A stretch of DNA of 64,000 nucleotides from Pilaira anomala (GCA_025716855.1 JAIXMQ010000049.1:169740-233739); one strand, 5' to 3'. Shown: positions 21,827 through 33,574, counted from the first letter of the stretch. Notes: generated by a model from the sequence alone, not told the origin. Numbers and translations are program-made.

Positions 21827-22889
21827 TTAATAAATGTCATTTCTTCTGTGATTCATCACAGGCATTTCAGTTCTAATTTTGTTTAAATAATTTAAATCAA
21901 TAGTTGCTATAGCAACTGAAGGGTCTGTATTGTCAGGACAACGACTTAATACGGTTCCCCATGGATCTACAATCTACCATAAAAAATAAAAAAATAAAAA
22001 CTTAAAAAAAAAACTTTGATTGCATAAAGTGTTACACATTATTACCATGGAATTGCCAAAACTAGTTCTCTTTTCGTTATGCTGACCGATTTGTGCTGCA
22101 GCAAAAACAAATGTCTGAGTTTCTATCGCTCTGGCTCTTAACAAAGTTTCTACATTGTTTGTAAATGTTTTATTTTCTTTTACTTCTTTCCCTTCTTTTT
22201 TTTTTTTTAACCTTACCCCAATGAGCCATACCAGTTTTAACTGTAAAGGCACTAGGAAAAGCTAATAATTCAGCCCCTTTTTTTCTTAATGCAATGGATA
22301 ATTCAGAAAACCTCATATCATAACAGGTTTGAAGTCCAAGTTTACCAACTGGAGTCTGGATTGGTTCCAGTATCTGGTCACCTTGAACTGTACTATCACT
22401 TTCCATCAATCTGGGTCCTCCATCAATATCTACATTAAACAAGTGTAATTTTCGATACCGAGAAACAATCAAGCCTTGATCATTGATAATCACATGCGTA
22501 TTATAAACTTTGAAAGTTGTAGCAGCACTTTCATGAATACCGACCGAAACCCAAATACCAGTTGCCTTTGCAGTCTCTTGAAGACCTAATAAAAAATCGG
22601 ATTTTTCAATAGTTGTTGTTAAACCTAGCGTTTCTTCTTTATTTTTAGATATAAAATCTGATGCCTCTGGTAAAAAGATTATCTATATACATATTTACAA
22701 ATAAGAAAGATTAAACAAAACAAAAAAAAAAAGTTATATATCTAATATACTATTTTTTTTTTTTTTTTTTTTTACTTTGGCACCTAAATTAGAGGCCCGA
22801 GTGATTAAGTCGCGACAGATGGACTTGTTTAAAGAAACAAGTGATGTAGCACAAAACTGACCTACTGCTGCTGCAACAAGGTTCTTCAT
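21827..22889 (-). CDS. Carbon-nitrogen hydrolase, NIT1/Nit2-like (deaminated glutathione amidase)
   Basis: Exons in transcription order 22889-22776, 22682-22217, 22149-22046 and 21973-21827 give 276 aa, the usual length for this branch. The catalytic triad is visible: Glu in [10 protein letters not shown] (about residue 44), Lys in [11 protein letters not shown] and Cys in [10 protein letters not shown]. Trailing family motifs [13 protein letters not shown] and DPWGTVLSR are also present. CYDMRF and the KLHLF loop favour the NIT1/yeast Nit2 group, which hydrolyses deaminated glutathione in metabolite repair, over the omega-amidase group. That subfamily choice is less certain than the superfamily. 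It lies 214 bp upstream of the WD40 gene, on the same strand. Confidence 0.9.
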
Positions 22890-23591
22890 TTTAAAAACTA
22901 GAAAGAAAAAAAAAGGGAAGGGTATATTTTTTTAAAAATGGTCCTTTAAAAACAACAAAAATAATTTTAATTGTTGCACAAAACTTGTAAATATAGGGCT
23001 TATCTATTATTGTAGGACATTGAATCAAGTTACACGATATACTTTGTTTTTCTGTTATTTTAAAGCATTATTTACGTGAATTAAAAAAAAAAAAAAAAAA
23101 AAAAAAACCACGCTAGAAATAATCACTATAATAACAAAAGGGAAAGTTTTCAACCAAAAGTTTTTATTTTTATTCGCGCGCGTACTATATATTTTTTTTT
23201 TTTTTTTTTATTAACATACAGAAAGTATTACAAGATTTAGGAAAAATTATAATGTTTTGACTAAACAAAAAGGTCAAATTGAAAAAAAAAAAGGGGAAGA
23301 CAACCTATACAAAGTAACATTTCGTTCTTTTATGCATTTTCTATTTAAATAGTTGTTTTTTGGAGGCTCTTTTATATGACGTCATGTCTCATATAATATT
23401 TTGCTTTTTTTTTTTATCAAAAACTGCTTTTTGGGCGGGGTGAAAATAAAAAAAAAAAAAAAAAGAGTATAATTTTCCTCGTTCTTGTAAAAGAAAAACC
23501 TTTTTTCTTTTTTTATTTTTTCTTTTTTTTATTTATTTTTCCCTTTTTTTTTTTCTCTTCTACCTTTTTTTTTTTTCAAGAAAAAAGAAAA
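22890..23591. other. Divergent intergenic region between nitrilase and Myb genes
   Basis: No gene is seen. Several long A/T tracts occur (A26 at about 23081, T19 at about 23190). GACGTCATG at 23379-23387 contains a perfect CRE-like core (TGACGTCA) and could be a bZIP site; this is inference. Confidence 0.4.
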
Positions 23592-25742
23592 ATGCAAGCG
23601 GATACAATATCAAGGTTACAAAATATGTCTTCTATAGTTAAAACTCCTTCACCACTTGGAACGCAACAACAAGAACCAGAACGAGTCTCTAGTAGTAATA
23701 CTGGACAATTAGATAATATATTTAATTCTGTAAAAAGACAGGTAAAAAACGAGATATGAAATAATAAAAAAAAAGAACCGAAAAAACTTTTTTTTTTTTT
23801 TTTTTTTTTACTAATACACACACTAAATATAGATTGATCAATGGGGAGAAAATGCAAAGTGGAAGATAGATCTCGTATTATTGGATAATCCACAACAAGA
23901 ACAACAACAACAACAACAACAACAATTGCATCCTTTATTATCTCCACAGCATTTACATCCTAATGCAATCACAACCCCGTCCAACAAAAATGCCATGAGT
24001 CTTCATAGCGGAGATTCGATTCCTTGTTCATCATTGCCTGTTACTTCCTCTATAGAATATCCAGTAAGTTAAAATTAAATAAAATCACTAAAATATCATG
24101 TGACGCACCTAACCCCCAAAATGAACAACAAGTGGGATTATGTTGCTCCTACTACCAATGAATGGAAACAAAACTCGGACGATCTACAGCAAAAGGTAAT
24201 AACAATAAATAATAAAATAAAAAAAAAAAAATATTAACTGTAAATCAAAAAAAAAAAAACAGTTGCGTGAATCAATTGAGCGTCAAAAATATCTAGAAGG
24301 AGTGATTTGGTCACAAGCAGAACAAATTAAACATTCTCCACATATTCCAGATAAAGACCACGCAATTAATACAATGAAAAGTATCTTTCTCATGTCGGTA
24401 AAGTACTTTTTTTTTTAAATATGTTTTCTTTTTATATTAAATTCTCTCTATATATCTTATATAGCAAAACGAGCAAAGAACCCATTATTTATTAGAAACA
24501 AATTTATTACATAAAGAAATCGAGACATTATCAAAAAAGTTACAAAAAATGGCATCGATATTACACGATATTGAACAAATGGACGTCACTGCTTCAACCC
24601 AAGAACAGGACAAAGAATCTTTATTAAACGATAAAAAACTTTTAACAAGAAAATTACATTTAGCTGAACTCAGATTATCTGCTCGTGATGCTGAAATCGA
24701 TTACCTTCACGAAGTATTAAATTCATTAAAATCAAATACAAATCATCATTCTCCATTCTTAAACATCACTTCACCAAAACAACAATCAATTACAACTCCA
24801 ACTAAAAAACCAAGAAAGGGTCCTCCCTATCTATTTCAACAACAATACTCTCCACGTAGTAGTGAAGTCAGAAGTTCTGAGCAACATCCGTTATCTGGCT
24901 TAGATAGCTTGGGTATCGTAGCTGATCAAATGTTGAGTGACCCCGAATTCGAAACTTCAAATCCATCCGTCATCTCAAACGAAAAGAGATTACGTACTCG
25001 ATTAGATGATAGAAGGTCTCAAAGATCAATTGATTCTGCTGCTACTTTATTAGCTATGCCACAATTAATGGGTCCACAACGTACTTTGAAAGGTATGTAG
25101 ACACGAAGTATTTGTATACATTTATATAACTCTCTTTTTTTTTTTTTTGTGTGTGTGTTTGTAGAAGAACCTTCTGCTTCACCAGAAACACCTCCAAGAA
25201 AACCATTTGATCATAATATTCCTAAAAAACCTAGATCAACTTATACACGATGGACAGAAGCAGAAGATGCTTTATTAAGAAAGGCAGTCAAGAAATATGG
25301 ACATAGTAATTGGGAAGCATGTTCAAAAGATGTACAAGGTCGAAGTAATATTCAATGTCGTAATCGTTGGATTCGTCACTTGGAACATCGTGTGGTAGAA
25401 GAAGAAGCAAATGCAACAACAACTACTACAAATGAAGAAGAATCAAAGAAACCAACACATTCTCCTTCTGTAGCTTCACCTAATAATGCACGTCAATCTC
25501 CTTCGATTGCTTCCTTATTAAATAATAATGATGATCAACCTTATAATTATTCTCCTCGTTCGACTCCAAATCAATTGTATGATAATAATAATAATAATAA
25601 TAATCCTTCCTCTTCCTCTTCTTCTTCATATCATATTCATCCTAATTATAGACCTCCTTCTCCTATGGCTACTCCAAAAGGTGGTAAACGTAGTAGAGCT
25701 CCAGATGATCCTCCTCCTTCTCATCATCATAATAAATGGTAA
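23592..25742 (+). CDS. Coiled-coil protein with a single Myb/SANT DNA-binding repeat
   Basis: Six exons (23592-23741, 23833-24063, 24133-24195, 24263-24397, 24465-25092, 25165-25742) close to 594 aa. The N-terminal half has a Gln-rich run (about 67-75) and long charged helices likely to form a coiled coil (about 170-260, LLNDKKLLTRKLHLAELRLS). At about 420-475 a Myb/SANT repeat is clear: TRWTEAEDALLRKAVKKYG, SNWEACSKDV, QCRNRWIRHLE, with the three spaced aromatic residues. The C-terminus is low-complexity (Asn, Ser, His, Pro). It is likely a transcription factor or telomere/chromatin protein. One Myb repeat with an upstream coiled coil suggests binding as a dimer. The target is unknown. Confidence 0.85.
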
Positions 25743-26047
25743 AAAAAAACACACACACCAAACAAAAAAAAAAAAAAATATGTACATAATACTTTTTAAT
25801 TTTTTTTTTAATTAATATGTATATTTTATCCCCCTCCCAACACTCTCCTTTTCTCTATGAGTCAAACAGACACACACACAAACACACACACACATACTCT
25901 CTTTTTTTTTTGAAAATAAAAACATACATAGGTATACACTATAATTTTAATATTAAAAAGGCACGTTACACTTATAAAACAACAGTCATTTCACCCTTGT
26001 CTCACTCATTTTTTTTAAAAAACAAAAGATCCTTTTTTGGTTAACTA
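25743..26047. other. Intergenic between Myb and cytochrome b561 genes
   Basis: No gene is seen. A CA-rich microsatellite (about 25870-25895) and T/A tracts. It holds the Myb gene's 3' end and a short promoter. Confidence 0.4.
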
Positions 26048-26174
26048 ATGATTTTGAAACTATCACTTTTCACGTTTAGCGCATCATTACTTTACGTCCT
26101 ATTATTCGGCCTGCCAATCTCTTTATTTACCTTTCATCCATTACTTGTTTTAGTTGCACTTATTTGCATTACAG

Positions 26175-26209
<35 letters not shown>

Positions 26210-26763
26210 AAAAAAAAAGGTACACATACTTACTTTCTTTTTTAAAACTAATACAAAGGAATTGCAAGTTTACAAAGAAAGGTCATAACTAATAAAGCAA
26301 GAAATATTCATGCTTACCTTCAAGGAATTGGGTTCGTTGCCATGGCATTAGGTGTATCTGTGATTTATTATAATAAAATTCTGAACGATAAACCACATTT
26401 TACAACGTAAGTAACAACACATTTACATAAAAAGTGATAAACTCACATCATGATATATATATATATACAATATTTAGTCCGCATGGACAATTGGGTATAT
26501 TATCATTTACCTTTATGCTTATTCAATTCATCTTGGGTTCACTACTTGGATACGCACCAGGACTCTTTGGCGGCATTGCAAAAGTGAAAAAAATATATAA
26601 ATACCATCGATTCTCAGGCTATCTTTTACTTTTCATGGTATGGTTTACTGCCCTTTCTGGTGTTCAAACCCCTTTTTTGGTATTACATCAAAACTTACTT
26701 TACATTTACTCTATTTCAATTGCTGGTATACTTTTCAGTTCAATTTATTTTAAGAAAAAATAA
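26048..26763 (+). CDS. Cytochrome b561 domain membrane protein
   Basis: Exons 26048-26177, 26259-26406 and 26478-26763 close to 187 aa. About five to six hydrophobic helices are seen. The four haem-ligand histidines expected for two b-type haems fall at H30 (FTFHPLL), H61 (NIHAYLQ), H95 (TPHGQLG) and H136 (YKYHRFSGY). In the family these proteins carry electrons across membranes, often from ascorbate to ferric iron or monodehydroascorbate. The compact size resembles the CYB561D2 branch. The first intron includes a T27 run. The stop is only 107 bp before the BAG gene start. Confidence 0.88.
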
Positions 26764-26870
26764 AAAAAATAATTGAGTTATAATAATAAAACCGATTACT
26801 TTTTTTTTCTATTTTTTTTTTTTCTTTCTTCTTTTTCTTCTTGTTTTTTTTAAAAAAAAAAAAGACAATC

Positions 26871-27725
26871 ATGGACTCATTTACTTCGTTTTTTGGATTA
26901 AAGAAATCTAATAGTTCATCAACAACAAATAAAAATAATCGAAATGACGACTATCAAAGGAAAATGCAAGATGTAGTTGTAGTTTCTTTTCAAGATCGGT
27001 ATTATGATATTCACTTTAGAGACTTTAGAGAAGGAATTCAACAAGCTACTGTTGCTGACCTCAAGGAACGTTGTAAGACCGCTACAGGTGTTACTTTGGC
27101 TACAATGAAGTTAAAAGTTTCGGGAGGTAAAAAAAAAAAAAAAAAAGAAAATGTTTGATTAAAAATTTTATACTGACAATATCTTTAGCCAATGTAAAAG
27201 ATGAAACAGCTACTTTATCTAGTAGTGGTATTCATTCTGGATCACTTGTTTTATTAACAGGAGAAAGATTCAATGTAAGAAATAACAAGAAATATAGAAA
27301 GAGAGATAAAAAAAAAAACTAAAAAATTATAATGTATATGTGTATAGAATGAACAAGTAAGACAAACTGCATCAGGAAATCCAGAAGAAGTAGGATATAT
27401 GTTGAGAATTTCACAAGTGATGGATAAAATGAATGGAGCTAGAGATAAAATAGAACAATTTGATATGATGGTCGTATCCACCTTAGATAATATAGATCAA
27501 AACGAAACCAAAAGAAAAGAAACGGAAGATCTTGGTATCTATCTATCCGAGTTATTAATGCAATCCCTTATCACATTAGACGGTGTGGATTGTCCTTCTG
27601 AATTTGAAACTGCAAGAGCAAATAGAAAACAAGCTGTCAAACTTTGTCAACAATTGATGGACCATTTAGATCAATCTAGAGCTACTTTTAAAGACTTTAA
27701 CAATAAAAATAAAGCAACACATTGA
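26871..27725 (+). CDS. BAG-domain Hsp70 co-chaperone with ubiquitin-like region
   Basis: Exons 26871-27126, 27189-27274 and 27348-27725 close to 239 aa. After a Ser/Asn-rich start, residues about 35-115 form a ubiquitin-like fold (VVVVSFQDRYYDIHF ... TVADLKERCKTATGV ... SGSLVLLTGERF). Residues about 130-235 are a three-helix BAG domain (MLRISQVMDKMNGARDKIEQF, LSELLMQSLITLDGV, ANRKQAVKLCQQLMDHLDQ). BAG proteins bind the Hsp70 ATPase domain and speed nucleotide exchange; the UBL may link to the proteasome. Its stop codon lies 6 bp from the stop of the convergent gene on the minus strand. Confidence 0.88.
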
Positions 27726-27731
27726 ATTTTA

Positions 27732-28698
27732 TTATTTCTTTTTCCAAAAACTAACATTGTAGATATTACAATAGTTTGAAATCCTCCTTTGAAAACAAAC
27801 CGTAAATAATAGAATTATCAGTTGACTGACTTTAGTTTTATATTTAGAAAATAGAAAAACACATAATTGAATCATCCTTTGGCATGTATTATTGTTGTTT
27901 TTTGTTATATTATTTCTTGGTATATTTAATTTGTCAATACTTTGCTCAAGTTGCTCAAATGCTACTGAAATCTTTTTCTCTTGCATATATCTTTTTTGTA
28001 CATAATTTTGTTCGTTTTTTGTTGTTGTTGTTGTTGTTGTAGTATCCATTACTTTGCTTTCTTCTTCAATCATCGTAACTGATATACAGGGTTTTTCTAT
28101 CCTTGAAAGACTCGCTTTCGCTTCATCAATCAACTGTTGTAGTGTTATTCCTATCCTTTCTAATCCTTCATTCATTGAAATATCTGTCGTCATATTTGTC
28201 ATAGTATTTTTGCTTATAGGCTGGGTATCGGTAAAACTATAATTATATATTATAATTAGCATTAGTCATTACTTTTTTTTTTCTTTTAATAATTACTTTG
28301 TTGTGGTATTATGCATAGGTGACAAGGCTTTTATTCTATACATGGGTAAAATAAATAAATAAATAAATAAATTGCAAGTATAATCTATACGCTGATGTTA
28401 TACGTGCACATACCTTATCAGATAATCTTTGACATTTTGTAAGCTTACTAATACTTCGTCTGTGCCATAGGGATCAATTGGTTTCTATTCATTGAAGTTT
28501 AAGTATACATTTTTTTTTAAAAAAAAATATATATATATTTACTCCATAATAACCTACTTGTTTTATAGTGTCTACTAATTGAGATGAAGGTGGTGTATAA
28601 GGCGGTGGTGGTGGTAAAGAAGCATAGTCATCAAAATTTCGATATGACTCCTCTTGTATATTTATTGAATTGGCTGCAAAAATATTTAAAGGATGCAT
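27732..28698 (-). CDS. Unrecognised protein with a PPxY-bearing N-terminus and predicted helices
   Basis: Exons in transcription order 28698-28543, 28484-28414, 28335-28297 and 28236-27732 close to 256 aa. The N-terminus has ASLPPPPPYTPPSSQ, which contains PPPPY, a WW-domain ligand of the type bound by Nedd4/Rsp5 ligases. A short helix follows (EVLVSLQNVKDYLI), then GLERIGITLQQLIDEAKASL, a Thr run from a GTT/ACA microsatellite, and an amphipathic segment (AFEQLEQSIDKL). The C-terminal 45 residues are hydrophobic and basic and may be the least reliable part. No family is recognised. The start is the first ATG upstream of the proline-rich motif, and it begins in what could alternatively be read as an intron acceptor region. 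Confidence 0.55.
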
Positions 28699-28721
28699 TA
28701 ATTAAAAAAAAAAAAAATAAG

Positions 28722-28997
28722 TTAAAAAAAAGAGAGAGAAAGAAAAAAAGATTTTTTTTTTTTTTTTTGCTTCAACATATGTATCACATTCATGCGTATG
28801 ACAGTGATTGACGGTATATTTATCATTGCATGTGAATTAAGTATTATAATAAAAAACCTCAATTTCTCCACAATTTTAATAAACTCCCACGTGGTAAAAG
28901 AACCATTTTCATCGAAAAACCCCAAAACATGATGATATAAATCATTTCGATCGCAAAAAAAAAAAAGAAAAAAAAGAAAAAGAGTCTTTTTTTTCAT
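28722..28997 (-). pseudogene. Caleosin-like fragment
   Basis: The frame contains LYHHVLGFFDENGSFTTWEF, resembling the single EF-hand of caleosins (HV-FFD-x-(N/D)-G-x3-PWE). A hydrophobic stretch follows, then INIPSITVIRMNVIHML, like the conserved region where caleosins have P(L/I)FPIYVKNIH. Caleosins are lipid-droplet haem peroxygenases. Only about 60 residues are seen. No phase-compatible donor joins them to the gene downstream, and a lysine/phenylalanine run from poly(A/T) lies in front. It is either a relic or part of a gene I cannot assemble. Confidence 0.35.
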
Positions 28998-29196
28998 CCA
29001 TGTGTTATTATTCTGTTTGTGTTTTATTTACCAGTTTCTGTTTAATACACTCATAACATGAAAAAGTGTGAATTATAAATTATTTCTTTATTTAGTTAGT
29101 TTTTTTTTTCTCCATTGTGAAAAATGTAACTTGAGCTTTTTTTTTTTTTTTCTTTGAGAAATTACTTTTAAGAAAAGCTCAAAAAGTTTTTAGACC

Positions 29197-29198
<2 letters not shown>

Positions 29199-29237
<39 letters not shown>
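29199..29237. repeat. Poly(T) tract of 39 nt
   Basis: An uninterrupted T39 in gene-poor DNA, not adjacent to any recognised element end. It might be a fossil poly(A) of a lost retroposon, but no other evidence for that is seen. Confidence 0.7.
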
Positions 29238-29241
<4 letters not shown>

Positions 29242-29794
29242 GTCCACGTTATCATTCTGTATTACATCTTCTTATACTATATTTTTTATAACGTAAGCAT
29301 ATAATAACTAATAGTTAGAGTTATATTATATTAAAAAACGAAAACCTTTTCGTTCCTTAAATGTGCAATCCGTATATTTACAATTTCTTAATTCTTAAGA
29401 GAGCATAGTAATAACCTTAAATTTTGCGCTATGACCCCAAATACATTTTATATTCTGTAAAAGCAAAGCTTAATCTACCCGAAAAAAAAATTAAGGGCCC
29501 CGTTCATGATGAATTGATTTTTTTTTCCTATTGAAATATAACTATACTCGATACTATAGTAGGTAGGTTCCCTTTTTTTACTGTCGCTACAATTGACATT
29601 GACTACGAAAAGTTTTAATGCAATTATATAGTTAGTTATACTGATATGGCTGCTTTATTTTCGCTTAAGTAAAATGACATGTCCTCTAAAGAAAATTAAC
29701 AATTATAGCTACGTGAATGATATTTATAAAAATCTAGTGAATGATATATATATATATATATATATATTACAAATAAACTCGAGAAACCCTCTGA

Positions 29795-30240
29795 AATAAC
29801 TAAAATGGCAGAATGCGGTTCATTGTACATTTTTATTAAAAATTAATGGTAACTATATTGGAGGAAAATTCCGTTCAAAGACAAAAAAAAAACATGATTT
29901 ACATATGATTATACGGAATAAAAATACAGAATAAAAAAATGAAAATTAGTAAAAAAAAAAAAAAAATAGTTTGAATAAAAGAACCAACTTGCGTTTAATT
30001 GAAAATACAAGAAAAGAAAAAGAGTGATATTAATACACAAAGGATTAGATTAACAATTTTTCTATAAATAAACAAGTTCTACTTACACTAAATGCATCTT
30101 GTTGGGGAGAGATCAGTGATAACTGCTCGGCAAGGTTTATTGTTATTATTACTGTTAATGTTGTTGAACAGCGATAGAATTAATAGAGCCAATTGTTAGG
30201 GAAGAGCAAATGTTATGAGAGCTAAAGCCTTGTAAACTTT
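29795..30240. repeat. Diverged dispersed repeat, copy 1
   Basis: Shared blocks with 51470-51910 in the same order and orientation: AATTAATGGT, AAAATTCCGTTCAAAGA, TAGTTTGAATA, GTTTAATTGA, GGATTAGATTAA, and a tail with ACTTACA plus GTTATTATTACTGTTAATGT against GTTGCTGTTACTGGTGGTTG. Spacing is kept although many bases differ, so it is an old duplication. Function is unknown; it may be the 3' part of an unassembled gene family. Confidence 0.6.
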
Positions 30241-30299
30241 CAATCAATCCCAAAAAAAAAAAAAAAAAACTTTTTTTCTTCGTTACAGCGGAAGTTTTT

Positions 30300-32345
30300 T
30301 TCTCTCAATCAAATCATCGGAAAAAGGGGAAAAAGTGGATTTTTAGGCAAAAATCAGCCAGTCCCCCCCTATGGATTTTTTCAAAATTCAGATATGTAGA
30401 TATATCTTGGTATTGAAAAGGTTTTAAAGCTTGACTTTTTAATAATATATGTAGAATTTGAAGCTCTTTTTAATGATGTAAAAATTAGAGTAAGATAGCA
30501 ACAAATACTTATAGGTATTATGAAAAAACGATACAAAGTTTTTGTTAGGGCAAGTATATTTTCTACATAGAAAATAATAATTCTAAATCAATAGAAATAT
30601 GCGCCTTCAAATTCTGCATTTATTGTATATTATATTGTATAATAGAATAGGTGAAATAAAAGACTTTAATTTGAAAAGAAAGAAATTTGGACCCAAATCT
30701 CAATTTTTAGGTCCAAAAACAGGAAAAAAACCAAATCAGGATACAGGCGTATTTTGTTAGACAATGTTATATTCCAAAGATGTAGAATTTAAAAACTAAG
30801 ATTTCTATGCATTTAGATTTATTATCTTGTATATAAAAAATATACATGTCCTAATAGAAGCTGTGCTTTCTCGCAATGACTATTAAACTTTATAATTATA
30901 CTACTTTGATTTTTACATCATTCGAAAGAGCGTCAAATTCTACCTTAGACATCAATAAAAAGCTAAACTTTAAAACCATTTAAATACAAAGATATATCTG
31001 CATTTCTAATTTTTATTTTTTTTTAAGCTGTGAAAAAAATTCCATTTTTTAGAAAAATTTGCTAGTTCCCCCCTATGGATTTTTTCAAAATTCAGAAATA
31101 TCCATAGATCTTTAGATTAAAAAGGTTTTAAAGCTTGGCCTTTTAATGACACATGTAGAATTTTGCGCTCTTTCTAATGATGTAAAAATCAAAGCTAAGT
31201 AATAATAATAATTTATGTTTATTGTCAGAAACAGAAATAAAGTTTTTATTAGGGCACGTATATTTTTTGTTTCTAATAATATAAATCGAATTATATAGAA
31301 AAATGCGCCTTTAAATTCTGCACTTTCTGTATATCATATTGTTTAATAAAATAGCTGATATAGAGGGATTCTACTTTGACAAGAAGGTATTTTTTGTCAA
31401 AATTTAGATTTCTGGGACTGAAAAACGAGGTGTATATAGACCATGCTACATGCACTCTCCATTTGTAGTGCATGTAAGGAAAACAGTTTTTGTTAGAAAA
31501 AGTATATTTTTTACATATAGAAAAATATATCTTTATATACAATCATCTGCCCATATAAATTTAAAATTTTTTGGATATAGTATTGTATAATAAAATAGTT
31601 AATATTGAAGGACTTTACTTTGACATGAAAGGTTTCCAGGGCTTAAATTTGTGGTGTCTGTAGATATTAAAGTGGTGTGTGTAGTGTATATGAGGCGCGC
31701 TTATTTTAGGGGTGAAAACAAACGGGGTAAAACGTTACCCCTACATAAAATGGAAAAAAAATCGAGATATGGACAAAATTTGTCAAATTAGTCATCTTAA
31801 ATCAATTATTCTAATATACAATATGATATACGTTCAATTCAAAATTAGAAGATGCATTTTTATATATTTTTGAATCTATGTGTTTGTAAAAATATACTTG
31901 CCCTAACAAAAATTGTAATTTAAGTTTCTGGAAGTAACCATTATTATTTATTACTATTTTACTTTGATTTTTCTATCATTAGAAAGAGCTTAAAATTTTA
32001 CATTAGAAACTATTAAAAAGGTATTGTCTAAGTCTCAGTAATGTCAAGATATATCCATATTTATAACTCTTGAAGAAATTCCAAGGCAGGGAATGGCTGA
32101 TTTTTGCACTTTTTCTCCCTTTTTAGATGATTTGATTGGCTCAAAAGTTTTCTCGCTACAACAAAAAAATCATGTCTACCACCTTTTTCTTTATCAAAAA
32201 AATTATTAACACGTAATGTAGCGTAGGCTATTTGCTACCGTAATACAGTGGTATTTTTATAACTATAAGTGCTCGTTTTTTCTTTAAAAAAAAACTGGGT
32301 GATTTGGGGAAAATAAATGGGTGATGTTTAATTCTACCTTTCATC
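30300..32345. repeat. Foldback element, copy 3
   Basis: The left arm (about 30305-31690) matches copies 1 and 2 module by module. GGCAAAAATCAGCC is at about 30342, ATGCGCCTTCAAATTCTGC at about 30599, GAAGCTGTGCTTTCTCGCAA at about 30857 and TACATGCACTCTCCATTTG at about 31446. The right arm (about 31740-32120) runs in reverse and ends with GGCTGATTTTTGC and GATGATTTGATTGGCTC, the mirror of TCAATCAAATCATCGG at the left. The terminal block with CTACCGTAATACAG, ACTGGGTGATTT and GGGTGATGTTTAATTCTACC closes it at about 32345. No gene lies inside. Confidence 0.8.
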
Positions 32346-32715
32346 ATGATCTATTTACCATTCCTTTTTTTTTAAGATACATGTTATTTAGTTACTAGTT
32401 ACTTATCAAACAGTTTTTATGCAGCCTTGTGTTGTGTTAAAAAAAATATGATTCATTATTTATATAGAACTTCTTTTGATACAAGATATGTTTGTTTTAT
32501 AAATCTTCGCCGCTTATGTATTATACTAATTTTAAATCTTTCTTTTTTTTTTTCGTACTGTATCTTTACTCGATATTCAAAAAGGCATTTGTTAAAGACG
32601 AAGTTATATATTATATTTAATTATCTGAAGAAACTACTAAACAACCGCCAAAGATATAAAAGACTTTTTTATGACACCCAATAATTTTTTTAGAAAGTTT
32701 TTTTTTATTTTTATT

Positions 32716-33424
32716 TTAACAAACGGAATATCTACATCGCGTTTTATGTCTGCTTACTCTTGGTCTCACAAAAGTGAGATACAAGAGTATTACAAAAATT
32801 GTTATGGAACAACGGTTATAAAGATAACCGCTGTCCCAAAGCAATTTTTTTGAGACAACCAACAGGTTATACAACGAACCTTTTACTGCCAGAGTAAAAG
32901 GCTCACCTGTTGGGATGAGCCCGAGTTTTAAGGTGGGGGAGGCAGGAGGAGGACAGAAGGGAGAGGCGGAAAGAGGACAGACAGGTTCATTTAATAACAA
33001 ACCCATCACCAGGATGGGTTTGCAAGTCCCAGCAGAGACAGGGCAAACAGGGAGGGCGGGAAAGGTAGGCTTGTTTAGTACAAAGATATCTTTTGAGGGA
33101 TCCTTTAAAACAAAGAGAGCTTTTGGCTGCTCCTTTGGGCAACAAACTTCCGGGTGGAATGCTTCTTTGAACAAAGCTATCGTTGAGGGAGCCTTACAAA
33201 CCTCGGAAGAGGCTTCTTGTACCCATGCTGGGACAGAGTCAATTTGGAGAACAAAGTTGCAGTGTGCAACCTTAAAATCCTCAAAGAGGAACGAAGCAGG
33301 AGCTATATAAATATGTATAAAAAAAAAATGAGTATCAACTTACATAAAATATATGGTCATTGCGGATGTACTTACGAAAAATAAAGCCAATGGCTGATAT
33401 AAGGTAACAAATCAGACGGAGCAT
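32716..33424 (-). CDS. Unrecognised two-exon gene of the inverted unit, right copy (211 aa)
   Basis: Exons in transcription order 33424-33376 and 33302-32716 share the left copy's splice sites and phase 1. The protein again has a hydrophobic start (MLRLICYLISAIGFIF), a Pro/Cys-rich middle (CPLSASPFCPPPASP) and a hydrophobic segment near the end (ITIFVILLYLTFV). It closes with a basic tail ending in SVC and a stop. Relative to the left copy, one Pro is missing after QEASS and four residues are missing in the Pro-rich stretch. Three residues are gained before the C-terminal hydrophobic segment. Every change keeps the frame. A frame on the plus strand (32915-33310) is also open, but it lacks the shared start, stop and promoter. 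Confidence 0.6.
32764..33296 (-). other. Array of stem-loops within the right unknown gene
   Basis: Plus-strand positions. TCTCAC/GTGAGA at 32764-32779. CGGTTAT/ATAACCG at 32813-32830. CCTTTTACT/AGTAAAAGG inside CCAACAGGT/ACCTGTTGG at about 32858-32913. CAAACCCATC/GATGGGTTTG around 32998-33022. GAGC/GCTC near 33117-33132. AAAGTTGC/GCAACCTT near 33251-33272 and TCCTC/GAGGA near 33278-33290. Each occupies the place of a stem in the left copy; two stems differ in sequence yet still pair. Confidence 0.65.
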
Positions 33425-33535
33425 CTTAATTAAATTGTTATGGAGAGAGAAAAAAAAAAGGAAAAGGAAAAGAAAAAAGTAACAGCTTATATAGTAAAAT
33501 CCATAGAGCATATCTCTGACTGTTACACTTTTCAT

Positions 33536-33574
<39 letters not shown>

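Larger units (their letters stand above)
28998..30299. other. Gene-poor AT-rich stretch with a 39-nt poly(T) and a diverged repeat
   Basis: No gene is supported. T39 lies at 29199-29237 and a TA microsatellite at 29745-29767. From about 29795 to 30240 the sequence is a diverged copy of 51470-51910, described separately. Confidence 0.5.
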
